Assembly (NCBI GenBank): GCA_002369515.1
Contig: DFFM01000004.1
Span: 1-15,810, forward strand
DNA: 15,810 nucleotides
Source: Prevotella sp. UBA3776
GTDB lineage: Bacteria > Bacteroidota > Bacteroidia > Bacteroidales > Bacteroidaceae
Reading direction: 5' to 3'
Shown here: positions 1 to 8,342 of the stretch, in pieces
How positions within the stretch are numbered: position 1 is the first letter of the stretch
How the letters are laid out: each line of letters opens with the position of its first letter
The notes under the pieces: model-generated
Database searches by the model: none
Told to the model about the DNA's origin: nothing
The model's input: the letters and a program-made list of their open reading frames with translations, nothing else
Program-made: the position numbers and the translations under genes

Positions 1-127
1 GCCGAATGGACTTGGATTCTATTTGCCCGTTGTATAAAGTATAGGCTGACAAAAGCTAAAAGTTAGTGGTGCTGGTTTTCATACAGGCTGGTCAACAAAG
101 CCCGCCTGCGTTTTTTCTGCCAATTTA

Positions 128-158
128 TTTGCTTTTCCAAGTTTTTTCTTTACTTTTG
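128..158 (+). promoter_or_regulatory. Bacteroidota-type promoter for tamB-tamL
   Basis: TTTG at 128-131 and TACTTTTG at 151-158 are separated by exactly 19 bp. This matches the known Bacteroidota housekeeping promoter (TTTG, N19, TAnnTTTG). Transcription would start near 165, leaving a leader of only about 15 nt before the ATG at 181. It is the most complete promoter in the window. The first 127 bases show no gene; a divergent neighbour, if any, lies outside the window. Confidence 0.75.
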
Positions 159-180
159 CATCTTAGAAAAAGTGCAAGGC

Positions 181-3100
181 ATGAAGAAACTACTGAAGTG
201 GGTGGGCCTGGCCGTGTTGGTGCCCATTCTGCTCTTTTTTATATTGGCCGTACTGCTTTACCTGCCCCCTGTGCAAAACTGGGCGGTGAAGCAGGTGGCT
301 GCCTACGCCTCGGAGAAAACGGGCATGGACATCAGCGTGGGGCACGTCAGGCTGGAGTTCCCGCTGAATCTGGGCATCGAGGATGTGAAGGTGATTCAGC
401 AACCCGACACGGTGGCGGCCATCGGGAAGGCCGTGGTCAACGTGCAGCTGAAACCGCTATTGAAGAAGCAGGTGGAGATAGACCGTCTGCAGTTGCACGA
501 CGTGAAACTGAACACCACCAACATGATTGCCGAGGCCCGGGTGAAAGGCACTGTGGGCGAGTTGTCGCTCAGTTCGTCCGACTCCAATTCTTCCGCTACG
601 GGCATCGACCTGAACAACGACCGTCTGCGCGTTGGCAACGCGCGGCTGGCCGATGCCAACATTCATGTGGCGCTGACCGACAGTACGTCGAACGATACTA
701 CCGAGAGTGAGAATCGCTGGAAAATCATGGTTGACCAGTTGAAGGTGGAGCGCAGCCAGGTGGCCGTTTCGATGCCCGGCGACACGCTCAGCATCAAGGC
801 CGACCTGAAGGACGTGGCCGCCAACAACGGGTTCTTCGATCTGGAAGCAGGCCGCTACGAGGTGCAGCACCTCGACTGGAAAGACGGTGCGCTGAGCTAT
901 GACAACCGTTTCGAAAAGCCTGTCAATGGGCTGGACTACAACCATTTGCAATTGTCCAATGTGCAGTTGGGCATCGACTCGCTGACATACGCCGCGCCGC
1001 ACTTGAACCTGCGGCTGCGCAATGCCAGTTTTGAGGAGAAAAGCGGTCTGCGCGTGGAGGACATCAGCGGACCCGTTCTGCTCGATTCGGCCAAGGTGAT
1101 GCTGCCCGACCTGCACCTGAAAACCACGGAATCGGAGCTGGCCGCCGACTTCGAGATGGACCTGAATACATTCGACGAGCAGCATCCCGGCCAACTGCGT
1201 ACCCGGCTGGACGGAACGTTCGGCAAGCAAGACATCATGCGGCTCCTTGGCGGCATGCCCACAGACTTTGTGCGACGCTGGCCCAACCAGCCGCTTGCGG
1301 TCAAGGGCGTGGCGCAGGGCAACATGCAGTACATCAACTTCGCGGGACTCAACGTCAACCTGCCTACAGCCTTCAAAGCCACGGCCAGTGGTTACATAGC
1401 CAATCCCACCGACATGGACCGGTTGCGCGCCGATGTCAATTTGGATGCCACCACCCATAACTTGGATTTTGTCACCGCTCTGCTGCCCAAGGAGGTCACC
1501 AGTCAGGTGCGCATTCCGCAGGGAATAGGGCTGAAAGGTAATTTCAAGGCCGATGGGCCTCGCTATGTCGCCGACTTCACCGCCACCGAGGGCAAAGGAA
1601 CTCTGAAGGCCAAGGCCAACATCGACACAAAGACCATGACCTACAGCGCCAACCTCAATGCCGACCGTTTGCAGCTGCAGCACTTTGTTCCCAACATGGG
1701 GCTGAGCCCCTTCAGCGGCACCATTGAAGCCCGCGGATCGGGCATCGACCTGCTTTCGTCGAGCACAAAGCTGACGGCCAAGGCCCAAATTCGCGACTTC
1801 AACTATGGCGGCTACAACCTTGCCGGCATGCGCGCTGACGCCACCGTGCGCAATGGTCGCGGTCATGTGCTTGTTGACAGCAATAACCCGCTGCTGAAGG
1901 GACAGATTGCGGTGGATGCGCTGATGAACACCAAGAACATCAATGCCACCATCGGTGCCGACCTGACGCATGCCGACTTGTTCAGACTGAAAATAATGGA
2001 CCGCCCGTTGACGGCCGCCCTCTGCGGCCACGTGGATATAGCCACCGACATGAAGGACTATTACAAGGTGCAGGGCACCGTAGGCGATGTGGTCATTCGC
2101 GACTCTGCCCATGTCTATCGGCCCGAAGACATCACCCTCGACGTGCTCACCCGCCGCGATACCACCCATGCCGTGGTGAGCTGTGGCGACTTCTACCTCA
2201 ATGCCGATGCCAGCGGCGGCTACAAGACACTGCTCAAGCACTACGACCGGCTGATGGCCAACGTGCAGTCGCAAATCAAGAACCGCACCATCGACCAGGT
2301 GGCCCTGCGCGAGCGGCTGCCCAACGCCCGTGTGCAGCTCACTTCGGGCAAGAACAACTTCTTCTGTCGGCTGCTGAAAGGCGAGGGATACGAATTTGAC
2401 GAAGCCCAGATAGACATGCGCATGTCGCCCGCCGAAGGACTCAACGGCTACGCCCAGTTCAACCGTCTGCTGGCCGACAGCACCCAGCTGGACACGGTGC
2501 GGCTCTATGTGGAGTCCGACAGTGTGAACACCTACTACCGCGGACAGGTGCGCAACAACGAGCAGAATCCACAGTACACCTTCAACGCCCTCTTCAACGG
2601 CCGACTCACCGAACACGGGTCGGCGCTCAAGGTGCAACTCTACGATGCCAACAACAAACTGGGCGTCAATTTGGGAGCCGAGGCTGCCATGGATGCCAAT
2701 GGCATACGTATGCGTCTAGACACGGACGACCCCATCTTGGGCTACAAAAAGTTTAAAATCAACGATGACAACTATCTTTACCTCGCCAACGACAAACGTG
2801 TCTCTGCCCACCTCATCCTGAAGGGCGACGCTGGCGAGGGTGTGCAGGTCTATACCAACGACGAAAAACAGGAGGCGTTGCAGGACCTCACAGTCAGCCT
2901 TAACCATTTCGACCTGGAGAAGATACTCTCCGTGCTGCCTTATACGCCCTATGTGACGGGTATGATGGATGGCGACTTCCACATCATTCAGACCCCCGAC
3001 GAACTGTCAGTGTCGTCGGCGCTCGCAGTGGAGGAGCTCACCTATGAGCACTGTCCCATGGGCAACTTGAGCACGGAGTTCGTGTATATGCCCCGCGAGG

Positions 3101-4848
3101 ACGGCAAGCACTACATCGACGGGCGGCTGTTGCGCGACGACCGGGAGATAGGTACCATCATCGGTACCTACAACAGTGCCGGCAAGGGCGGCATCGATGC
3201 CAACCTGACGCTTGAGCGCATGCCTCTGTCGCTGGTCAATGGATTCATTCCCGACCAGTTGTTTGCGCTGCGTGGCTATGCCGAGGGCGACATCAGCATC
3301 AAGGGCGCACTCGACCGTCCGCAGGTCAACGGCGAAGTTTTTCTCGACTCGAGCTACATTGCCAGTGTTCCCTACGGAGTGGAGATGCGCTTTGCCAACG
3401 ACCCCGTGCGCATAGTGGGCAGTCATCTGCTCTTCGAGAATTTCGAAGTCTATTCGCACAACGAGAATCCGCTCAACGTGCAGGGCGACATCGACTTCAG
3501 CAATCTTGACAACGTCATGATGAATGTCCGCATGCGAGCCCGCAACTTCCAGATCATCAATGCTCAGGAGAGCTATCGGTCTGTGGCCTACGGCAAGGCA
3601 TTCGTCAACTTCTTCGGGCGCATGAACGGTCCGCTCAACCGGCTCACCATGCGCGGCCGTCTCGACGTGTTGGGCACCACCGACATGGGCTACATTCTGC
3701 GCGACTCGCCCTTGACCACCGACAATCAGCTAGACGAACTGGTGAAGTTCAGCGATTTCAGCGACACCACCGAGGTGGTCATCAACCGTCCGCAGCTCGA
3801 CGGCTTCAAGATGGACATGACCATCGACGTGTCGCAGGGGGCTCACATCATGGCCTACCTCAACAGCGACCACACCAACTACATCGACCTTATGGGCGGA
3901 GGAACGCTGCGCATGCAGTACAGCCCGGCCGACCATCTGCGGCTGAACGGACGCTACACGCTGAGCAACGGCGAAATGAAATATTCGCTGCCCATCATTC
4001 CGCTGAAGACTTTCGTCATTCAGGACGGGAGTTATCTGGAGTTCACCGGCGACCCCATGAACCCAACGCTCAACATCACTGCTACCGAGAGCACCAAAGC
4101 CACGGTGACAAACTCAAGCGGGGTGGGGCACAGCGTGTTGTTCGACTGCGGTGTCATCGTCACCAAGACCCTCAACGACATGGGGCTGGAGTTCACCCTC
4201 GATGCCCCCGAAGACATGGCGCTGCACAGCGAACTGATGGCCATGAGCAAAGAGCAGCGTGGCAAACTGGCCGTTTCGCTGCTCACCACGGGCATGTATC
4301 TGGCCGATGGCAACACCAGCGCCTTTTCGCTGAACAGTGCGCTCAACACGTTCCTCAACAGCGAAATCAACAACCTCACGGGCAACGCCCTCCGCACCAT
4401 CGACATCTCATTTGGCGTGGATAACTCCACCGATGCCACGGGAAGCCAGCATACCGACTACTCGTTCAAGTTTGCCAAACGTTTCTGGAACAACCGCCTG
4501 AAAATTTCGGTGGGCGGAAAGGTTTCAACAGGTGCCGAGATGGACAACCGCGACAACTCGTTCTTCGACAACGTGGCTCTGGAATACCGGCTCGACGACA
4601 CGGCCAACAAATACGTGAAACTGTTCTTCCAGAACAATACTTACGACTGGATTGACGGCTACACCCAGCTCTACGGAGGCGGCTTCATCTGGCGGCGTTC
4701 GCTGCAGCACTTCAAGGACATCTTCACCCTGCGGGGCGACCAAGCCTCTCCCCAGCGGCCGCCGGGAACCGCCGCGTCAGGGGCAGTGCCTGCTGGCCAG
4801 ACACCGGGGACACAGAAAACCGACAGTCTAACCAAACCAAAAGAATGA
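181..4848 (+). CDS. tamB: TamB-like translocation/assembly module protein (DUF490)
   Basis: Large AsmA/TamB-family protein (1,555 aa) expected to be anchored in the inner membrane and to span the periplasm, helping outer-membrane protein assembly and possibly lipid transport. What is seen: a Lys-rich start (MKKLLKW), one hydrophobic anchor at about residues 8-31, then more than 1,400 residues of repetitive beta-rich sequence with no further membrane segment. The region from about 1050 to 1510 resembles the C-terminal DUF490 domain. Residues 1518-1555 form a Pro/Gly/Gln/Thr-rich, probably disordered tail. The ATG at 181 is preferred over the upstream in-frame GTG at 172 because it begins the signal anchor and fits the predicted transcription start. 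The stop overlaps the next gene's ATG (ATGA, 4845-4848), linking it to an Omp85 partner as in known TamA/TamB pairs. Exact substrates cannot be read from sequence. Confidence 0.88.
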   Translation: MKKLLKWVGLAVLVPILLFFILAVLLYLPPVQNWAVKQVAAYASEKTGMDISVGHVRLEFPLNLGIEDVKVIQQPDTVAAIGKAVVNVQLKPLLKKQVEIDRLQLHDVKLNTTNMIAEARVKGTVGELSLSSSDSNSSATGIDLNNDRLRVGNARLADANIHVALTDSTSNDTTESENRWKIMVDQLKVERSQVAVSMPGDTLSIKADLKDVAANNGFFDLEAGRYEVQHLDWKDGALSYDNRFEKPVNGLDYNHLQLSNVQLGIDSLTYAAPHLNLRLRNASFEEKSGLRVEDISGPVLLDSAKVMLPDLHLKTTESELAADFEMDLNTFDEQHPGQLRTRLDGTFGKQDIMRLLGGMPTDFVRRWPNQPLAVKGVAQGNMQYINFAGLNVNLPTAFKATASGYIANPTDMDRLRADVNLDATTHNLDFVTALLPKEVTSQVRIPQGIGLKGNFKADGPRYVADFTATEGKGTLKAKANIDTKTMTYSANLNADRLQLQHFVPNMGLSPFSGTIEARGSGIDLLSSSTKLTAKAQIRDFNYGGYNLAGMRADATVRNGRGHVLVDSNNPLLKGQIAVDALMNTKNINATIGADLTHADLFRLKIMDRPLTAALCGHVDIATDMKDYYKVQGTVGDVVIRDSAHVYRPEDITLDVLTRRDTTHAVVSCGDFYLNADASGGYKTLLKHYDRLMANVQSQIKNRTIDQVALRERLPNARVQLTSGKNNFFCRLLKGEGYEFDEAQIDMRMSPAEGLNGYAQFNRLLADSTQLDTVRLYVESDSVNTYYRGQVRNNEQNPQYTFNALFNGRLTEHGSALKVQLYDANNKLGVNLGAEAAMDANGIRMRLDTDDPILGYKKFKINDDNYLYLANDKRVSAHLILKGDAGEGVQVYTNDEKQEALQDLTVSLNHFDLEKILSVLPYTPYVTGMMDGDFHIIQTPDELSVSSALAVEELTYEHCPMGNLSTEFVYMPREDGKHYIDGRLLRDDREIGTIIGTYNSAGKGGIDANLTLERMPLSLVNGFIPDQLFALRGYAEGDISIKGALDRPQVNGEVFLDSSYIASVPYGVEMRFANDPVRIVGSHLLFENFEVYSHNENPLNVQGDIDFSNLDNVMMNVRMRARNFQIINAQESYRSVAYGKAFVNFFGRMNGPLNRLTMRGRLDVLGTTDMGYILRDSPLTTDNQLDELVKFSDFSDTTEVVINRPQLDGFKMDMTIDVSQGAHIMAYLNSDHTNYIDLMGGGTLRMQYSPADHLRLNGRYTLSNGEMKYSLPIIPLKTFVIQDGSYLEFTGDPMNPTLNITATESTKATVTNSSGVGHSVLFDCGVIVTKTLNDMGLEFTLDAPEDMALHSELMAMSKEQRGKLAVSLLTTGMYLADGNTSAFSLNSALNTFLNSEINNLTGNALRTIDISFGVDNSTDATGSQHTDYSFKFAKRFWNNRLKISVGGKVSTGAEMDNRDNSFFDNVALEYRLDDTANKYVKLFFQNNTYDWIDGYTQLYGGGFIWRRSLQHFKDIFTLRGDQASPQRPPGTAASGAVPAGQTPGTQKTDSLTKPKE

Positions 4849-7289
4849 ACAAAAGCATGTTAAACGCCATACGCTTCTCGCTGAATGTACGTATCGCCCT
4901 TGGCATCACGGGCGGTGTGCTGTTGTGCCTGCTGGTGCTGACGGGCTGCTCCACCACGGCCAACATCCCCGACGACGACCAACTGTTCACCGGGCTCACA
5001 AAGATAGACTACCAGAACTACGAGAAGAACGACAACTTCATCACCACCCGCGAGGAAATAGACGCAGCCCTTGCCACAGCTCCCAACGGAGCCCTCTTTG
5101 GCAGCAGCTACTATCGCACCCCCTTTCCCTATGGTCTGTGGATATGGAATGCCTACAGCAAGTCGGAAACGGGCTTTGGCCGGTGGATGACCAAGGCTTT
5201 CGGCAAACCGCCGGTGCTCATGAGCATGGTCAACCCGGCCCTGCGCGCATCGGTGGCTCAGTCGGTGCTCAGAAACCATGGCTATTTCCATGGCAAGGTG
5301 AGTTACTCGGCCGTTGCGCAGAAGAATCCCAAGAAAAGCAAGATTGGCTACACCGTTGACATGGGGCCGCTCTTCGTGGTTGACAGCATGAGCTACGTGG
5401 GGTTCCCCGCCACCGCCGACAGCCTGATAACCGCCACCGCCGACGAGGCTCTCATCCGCAAGGGCGACCCCTTCACTGTGAGTGGGCTCGATGCTGAGCG
5501 TTCGCGGTTGAGCAGCCTGTTCCGCAACAATGGCTACTATTACTATCAGCCTGGCTATGCCTCTTATTTGGCCGACACGCTGCAAGTGCCGGGTCATGCC
5601 CAGCTGAGGCTGCAACTGGCCGACGAGATTCCGCCCCAAGCCACGCGCCAGTGGTACATAGGGCGTGTGCGTCTCGACATACGCAGGTCGTTCATGGAGC
5701 AGCCCACCGACAGTTTGGTGCGCCGTTCGCTCACTGTGCGTTATACGGGCGACAAACCGAAGCTGCGCCCTCGAGTCATTCTGGGCGGCATGCGCCTGCG
5801 CCGCCGCCAGCTCTTCAACTACGACAACTACATGCAGACCGTCAGCAACATTAATGCCATGGGACTGTTCAGCATGGTGGATTTCAGTTTCACTCCGCGC
5901 GACACCACCGCCACCTGCGACACGCTCGACCTGGCCATCAACTGCATTCTCGACAAACCCTACGACACCTACATCGAGACCAACTTCGTCAACCGTACCG
6001 TCGGGCGAATGGGGCCCGAGTTGCGTCTCGGTCTGACCAAGCGCAATGCTTTCCGAGGCGGTGAGAAGCTCGACATCAACCTGCATGGCTCCTACGAGTG
6101 GCAGACGGGCAAAAACAGCAGCGGCATGAACACCTATGAATATGGTGCCGACGCGTCGCTGGAGTTTCCGCGCATTGTGGCTCCGTTTTTTGGCGGCAAC
6201 CGGGTGCGTCGCCCCCGTACGGACTCCAGGGCTGGCGGACAGCAGCCCGCCCGCCCGCGCCGCCGGCGTTTCTACACTACGCCCTCGACTCTGGCCAAGG
6301 CATCCACCAACATCATCAGCCGTCCCGGCTACTACAAGATGCATGTGGTTTCGGGCGAGTGGACCTACCGTTGGCAGACTTCCGAGAGCAGTCGCCACGA
6401 GTTCAGCCCCCTCACCGTGAAGTATCAGTTCATGAACAGCCACACGGCCGATTTTGACACGCTCATGGCGGAAAACCCCTATATGCTCACCATGGTGAGC
6501 GACCATTTCGTACCCGAAATGCGATATACCTATACTTACACCAGTCCTGCCGGAATCCAAAACCCCATACGTTGGGAAATCACCCTCTCCGAGGCTGGCA
6601 ACCTCTTGTCGTTGGGCTATTTGGCGGCAGGGCATAAGTGGAACGAGAAGAACAAGAAGATGTTCAAAAATCCCTATTCGCAGTTTGTCCGTGCCGAAAC
6701 CGACTTCACCAAGACGTGGACGCTCAGCCCCTATTCGCGTGTGGTGGGCCATGTCAATGCCGGATTTGTCTATACCTATGGCAACAGCTCAACCGCCATT
6801 TTCAGCGAACGCTACTATGCGGGAGGAGCCAACAGTGTGCGCGCCTTCCCTGTGCGCACCCTCGGCCCGGGAAACTTCGAGCCGTTGGCAGACCTTTCCA
6901 ACAAAGAGTCGCGCCTGTTGTCCTATCTCATGCAGAACGGCCAAATACGCTTTGTGGCCAACTTGGAGTATCGCACACGGTTGTTCGGCAACCTGCATGG
7001 CGCGCTGTTTCTCGATGCGGGCAACGTGTGGGACTTCCGCCGCGACTATGGTTCGGACGAGCTGAACGAGAGACAAGAGGGCCAGGTGTTCAAACTCAAG
7101 AACCTGCCGCGCCAGTTGGCGCTCGGCACCGGCGTCGGCCTGCGCTACGACTTGGACTTTCTCGTGCTGCGTCTCGACTGGGGCATAGGCCTTCACGCAC
7201 CTTACGACACGGGCCGCTCGGGCTATTTCAATGTCAACCCCTTCCGTGACGCCCGCACCATCCACTTCGCCATTGGATATCCGTTCTAA
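4845..7289 (+). CDS. tamL: TamL/TamA-like Omp85 outer-membrane lipoprotein
   Basis: Beta-barrel protein of the Omp85 (BamA/TamA) superfamily, 814 aa, the outer-membrane partner of the TamB encoded just upstream. An N-terminal hydrophobic stretch ends in a lipobox (LTGC, Cys35), so it is predicted to be lipidated; a lipidated TamA is the Bacteroidota variant called TamL. POTRA-like sequence lies at about residues 100-330 and the barrel at about 390-814. Residues 660-668 (GGANSVRAF) match the conserved loop-6 motif of Omp85 proteins, with VRAF in place of the usual VRGF/Y. The protein ends in Phe, as outer-membrane barrels usually do. An Arg-rich stretch (residues 453-475, 10 Arg of 23) looks like an inserted loop. 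The second Met (residue 5) is a possible alternative start, but ATG at 4845 gives translational coupling to tamB. A generic BamA-like annotation is the alternative; the paired tamB favours TamL. Confidence 0.85.
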   Translation: MNKSMLNAIRFSLNVRIALGITGGVLLCLLVLTGCSTTANIPDDDQLFTGLTKIDYQNYEKNDNFITTREEIDAALATAPNGALFGSSYYRTPFPYGLWIWNAYSKSETGFGRWMTKAFGKPPVLMSMVNPALRASVAQSVLRNHGYFHGKVSYSAVAQKNPKKSKIGYTVDMGPLFVVDSMSYVGFPATADSLITATADEALIRKGDPFTVSGLDAERSRLSSLFRNNGYYYYQPGYASYLADTLQVPGHAQLRLQLADEIPPQATRQWYIGRVRLDIRRSFMEQPTDSLVRRSLTVRYTGDKPKLRPRVILGGMRLRRRQLFNYDNYMQTVSNINAMGLFSMVDFSFTPRDTTATCDTLDLAINCILDKPYDTYIETNFVNRTVGRMGPELRLGLTKRNAFRGGEKLDINLHGSYEWQTGKNSSGMNTYEYGADASLEFPRIVAPFFGGNRVRRPRTDSRAGGQQPARPRRRRFYTTPSTLAKASTNIISRPGYYKMHVVSGEWTYRWQTSESSRHEFSPLTVKYQFMNSHTADFDTLMAENPYMLTMVSDHFVPEMRYTYTYTSPAGIQNPIRWEITLSEAGNLLSLGYLAAGHKWNEKNKKMFKNPYSQFVRAETDFTKTWTLSPYSRVVGHVNAGFVYTYGNSSTAIFSERYYAGGANSVRAFPVRTLGPGNFEPLADLSNKESRLLSYLMQNGQIRFVANLEYRTRLFGNLHGALFLDAGNVWDFRRDYGSDELNERQEGQVFKLKNLPRQLALGTGVGLRYDLDFLVLRLDWGIGLHAPYDTGRSGYFNVNPFRDARTIHFAIGYPF

Positions 7290-7357
7290 GGTCTTCACGC
7301 TTGGAATATCAATAATTTGCAACATAAGTAAAACCCAAAAAAGAAAGGAAAAAGAAA

Positions 7358-7990
7358 ATGAAGAAAATCTACGTACTTATGGTTATAGCGCTCGCCATGT
7401 TCACCGCTCCCTTTGCGCAACAGCTGAAAGCCCAACAGCAAGAGGCTGACATCGTGGTAACGCTGAAGGACGGCCCGTTGGCTCCCGGCGATTTCACGCC
7501 CCAGCAGTTGGTGGGAGTCGTTTGCTTGTACTGTGAGGGTGTGGTTCAGTTCAAGGGAGGCGACTTGACTCCCGTCTTGGCCGGACACATCGATTTGCAG
7601 AGCAAAAATGGCAAGGACCTCTGCACCATCGACCTCACCGACATGTCCACCCTCACGGGCAGCGTCAAGATAGCCGAGGGCGTTACTGCCGAAGACAACA
7701 TCTTCTGTGAGATCGGTGCAGCTTCTAAGGTGATGCTCAAGATGATTCCCCTCTCGGTTATCGGCCTTGAAGGCGACGCAAACCAGTATCTGGGCGATGC
7801 CAAGACGGTGGCCCTGAAGTTTGATGTTGACCGCAAGGAGTCCACCGCAGTGAAGAGCATCGCTGCCGAAACCAGCGTCAACACGGCTGTCTATAATCTG
7901 CAAGGCCAGCGCATCGCCATGCCTGCCGACGGCAGTCAGCTGCCGCGCGGACTCTACATTGTCAATGGCCGCAAGGTGGTGAGAAACTGA
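7358..7990 (+). CDS. Small secreted protein with T9SS-like C-terminal tail
   Basis: A 210-aa protein of unknown function. Residues 1-25 are a signal peptide (MKKIYVLMVIALAMF, likely cut after Ala20 or Ala25). The mature part is beta-rich with four cysteines: C56 and C59 form a CxxC (CLYC), plus C89 and C117, so disulfides are possible outside the cytoplasm. Residues 176-210 (AVYNLQGQRI...LPRGLYIVNGRKVVRN) match the short Por-type sorting tail common on Prevotella secreted proteins: Tyr-Asn-Leu-Gly-Gln, then Pro-Arg-Gly-Leu-Tyr-Ile-Val, then a basic end. That suggests type IX secretion or surface attachment, but such tails also occur in species without a proven T9SS. The ATG follows an A-rich leader typical of this group. 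It lies 68 bp after tamL and may be a read-through product or have its own weak promoter. I recognise no enzymatic domain. Confidence 0.8.
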   Translation: MKKIYVLMVIALAMFTAPFAQQLKAQQQEADIVVTLKDGPLAPGDFTPQQLVGVVCLYCEGVVQFKGGDLTPVLAGHIDLQSKNGKDLCTIDLTDMSTLTGSVKIAEGVTAEDNIFCEIGAASKVMLKMIPLSVIGLEGDANQYLGDAKTVALKFDVDRKESTAVKSIAAETSVNTAVYNLQGQRIAMPADGSQLPRGLYIVNGRKVVRN

Positions 7991-7998
7991 CGTGCGCC

Positions 7999-8026
7999 CT
8001 CAGGGACTTAGAGCGTGTCCTCTGAG
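7999..8026 (+). terminator. Short hairpin after the secreted-protein gene
   Basis: CTCAGGGAC (7999-8007) pairs with GTCCTCTGAG (8017-8026) with one bulged T, giving a 9-bp stem and a 9-nt loop. It begins 8 bp after the stop codon. The following bases are only moderately T-rich, so it is a weak candidate terminator or 3'-end stabiliser. Confidence 0.35.
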
Positions 8027-8075
8027 TCTTGGCGTTTCAGCTAGCTGTCTCCCGACGTTATTTTTTTAATGCTCG

Positions 8076-8157
8076 ACCACAGAAAAATATCTCCCGACGA
8101 TGGCTCAAAATTTTCTAGAGAATTTGAGCACAACGTCGGGAGATATTTTTCTGTGGT
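8076..8157. repeat. 24-bp perfect inverted repeat forming an ~82-nt hairpin
   Basis: The left arm (8076-8099) and right arm (8134-8157) are exact reverse complements over 24 bp; the arm reads ACCACAGAAAAATATCTCCC followed by GACG. Inside it GCTCAAA (8103-8109) pairs with TTTGAGC (8123-8129), so nearly the whole 82 nt can fold into one long stem. A T-rich run follows on the + strand. A further piece of the arm (TCTCCCGACGTT, 8048-8059) lies upstream and is perfectly complementary over 12 bp to 8132-8143, so it could compete for the right arm. It may be a strong terminator, a MITE-like element or a structured RNA; I see no target-site duplication. Confidence 0.85.
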
Positions 8158-8272
8158 TTTTCTTTGTGTTTTTCCCATGCGCGTTTGAGTCGGATGTTCG
8201 ACGGATTTGCAAAAAAAAAGTGGGGGAAAAAGAAAATGTTGTTTTTTGATAAATACTTACTGTTTTTTTTAT

Positions 8273-8280
8273 TACCTTTG
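8273..8280 (+). promoter_or_regulatory. Promoter -7 element (TACCTTTG)
   Basis: TACCTTTG fits the Bacteroidota -7 consensus TAnnTTTG. Transcription would start near 8287, with a leader of about 55 nt ahead of the ATG at 8343. No TTTG sits at the ideal 19-bp distance; the nearest (8245-8248) is 24 bp upstream. Confidence 0.6.
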
Positions 8281-8342
8281 CAAACTAAAACAAGATTCAA
8301 AGCTTAATAAAAACACAACTCATTCATAAAATCGGAAAAAAC

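Larger units (their letters stand above)
7991..8342. other. Gene-free spacer (352 bp) with hairpins and a promoter
   Basis: No convincing gene on either strand. It contains a short hairpin just after the secreted-protein gene (7999-8026), a separate CTCCCGACG copy (8049-8057), a long perfect inverted repeat (8076-8157), then an A/T-rich stretch with homopolymer runs and a TAnnTTTG promoter (8273-8280) for the gene at 8343. Its base composition is much more AT-rich than the coding DNA on each side, especially after 8158. Confidence 0.7.

Noticed and set aside
1..171. Possible divergent gene at the left edge
   Set aside because: The only nearby - strand ATG (79-81 reversed) meets a stop within a few codons; no coding signal is visible, so any neighbour must lie outside the window.
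457..2637. Very long - strand open frame (726 codons) opposite tamB
   Set aside because: It is antisense to a clear TamB gene, has His/Val/Gly-rich shadow composition and no recognisable domain; such frames are common opposite GC-rich genes.
4860..6752. Long - strand open frame (630 codons) opposite tamL
   Set aside because: It is antisense shadow of the Omp85 gene, with no domain, no promoter and biased composition.
7312..7319. ATAATTTG as a promoter for the secreted-protein gene
   Set aside because: Only a partial match to TAnnTTTG and no TTTG at -33; too weak to list, though the gene may have an undetected promoter.
8069..8188. A 39-codon + strand reading frame starting MLDHRKISPDDG across the inverted repeat
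   Set aside because: It is made almost entirely of the two complementary arms and their loop, so the frame is a by-product of the palindrome; no promoter or leader supports it.
8115..8300. A 61-codon - strand frame in the gene-free spacer
   Set aside because: It runs through homopolymer tracts, the promoter of the next gene and one arm of the inverted repeat; low-complexity Lys/Asn/Phe sequence without a recognisable motif.
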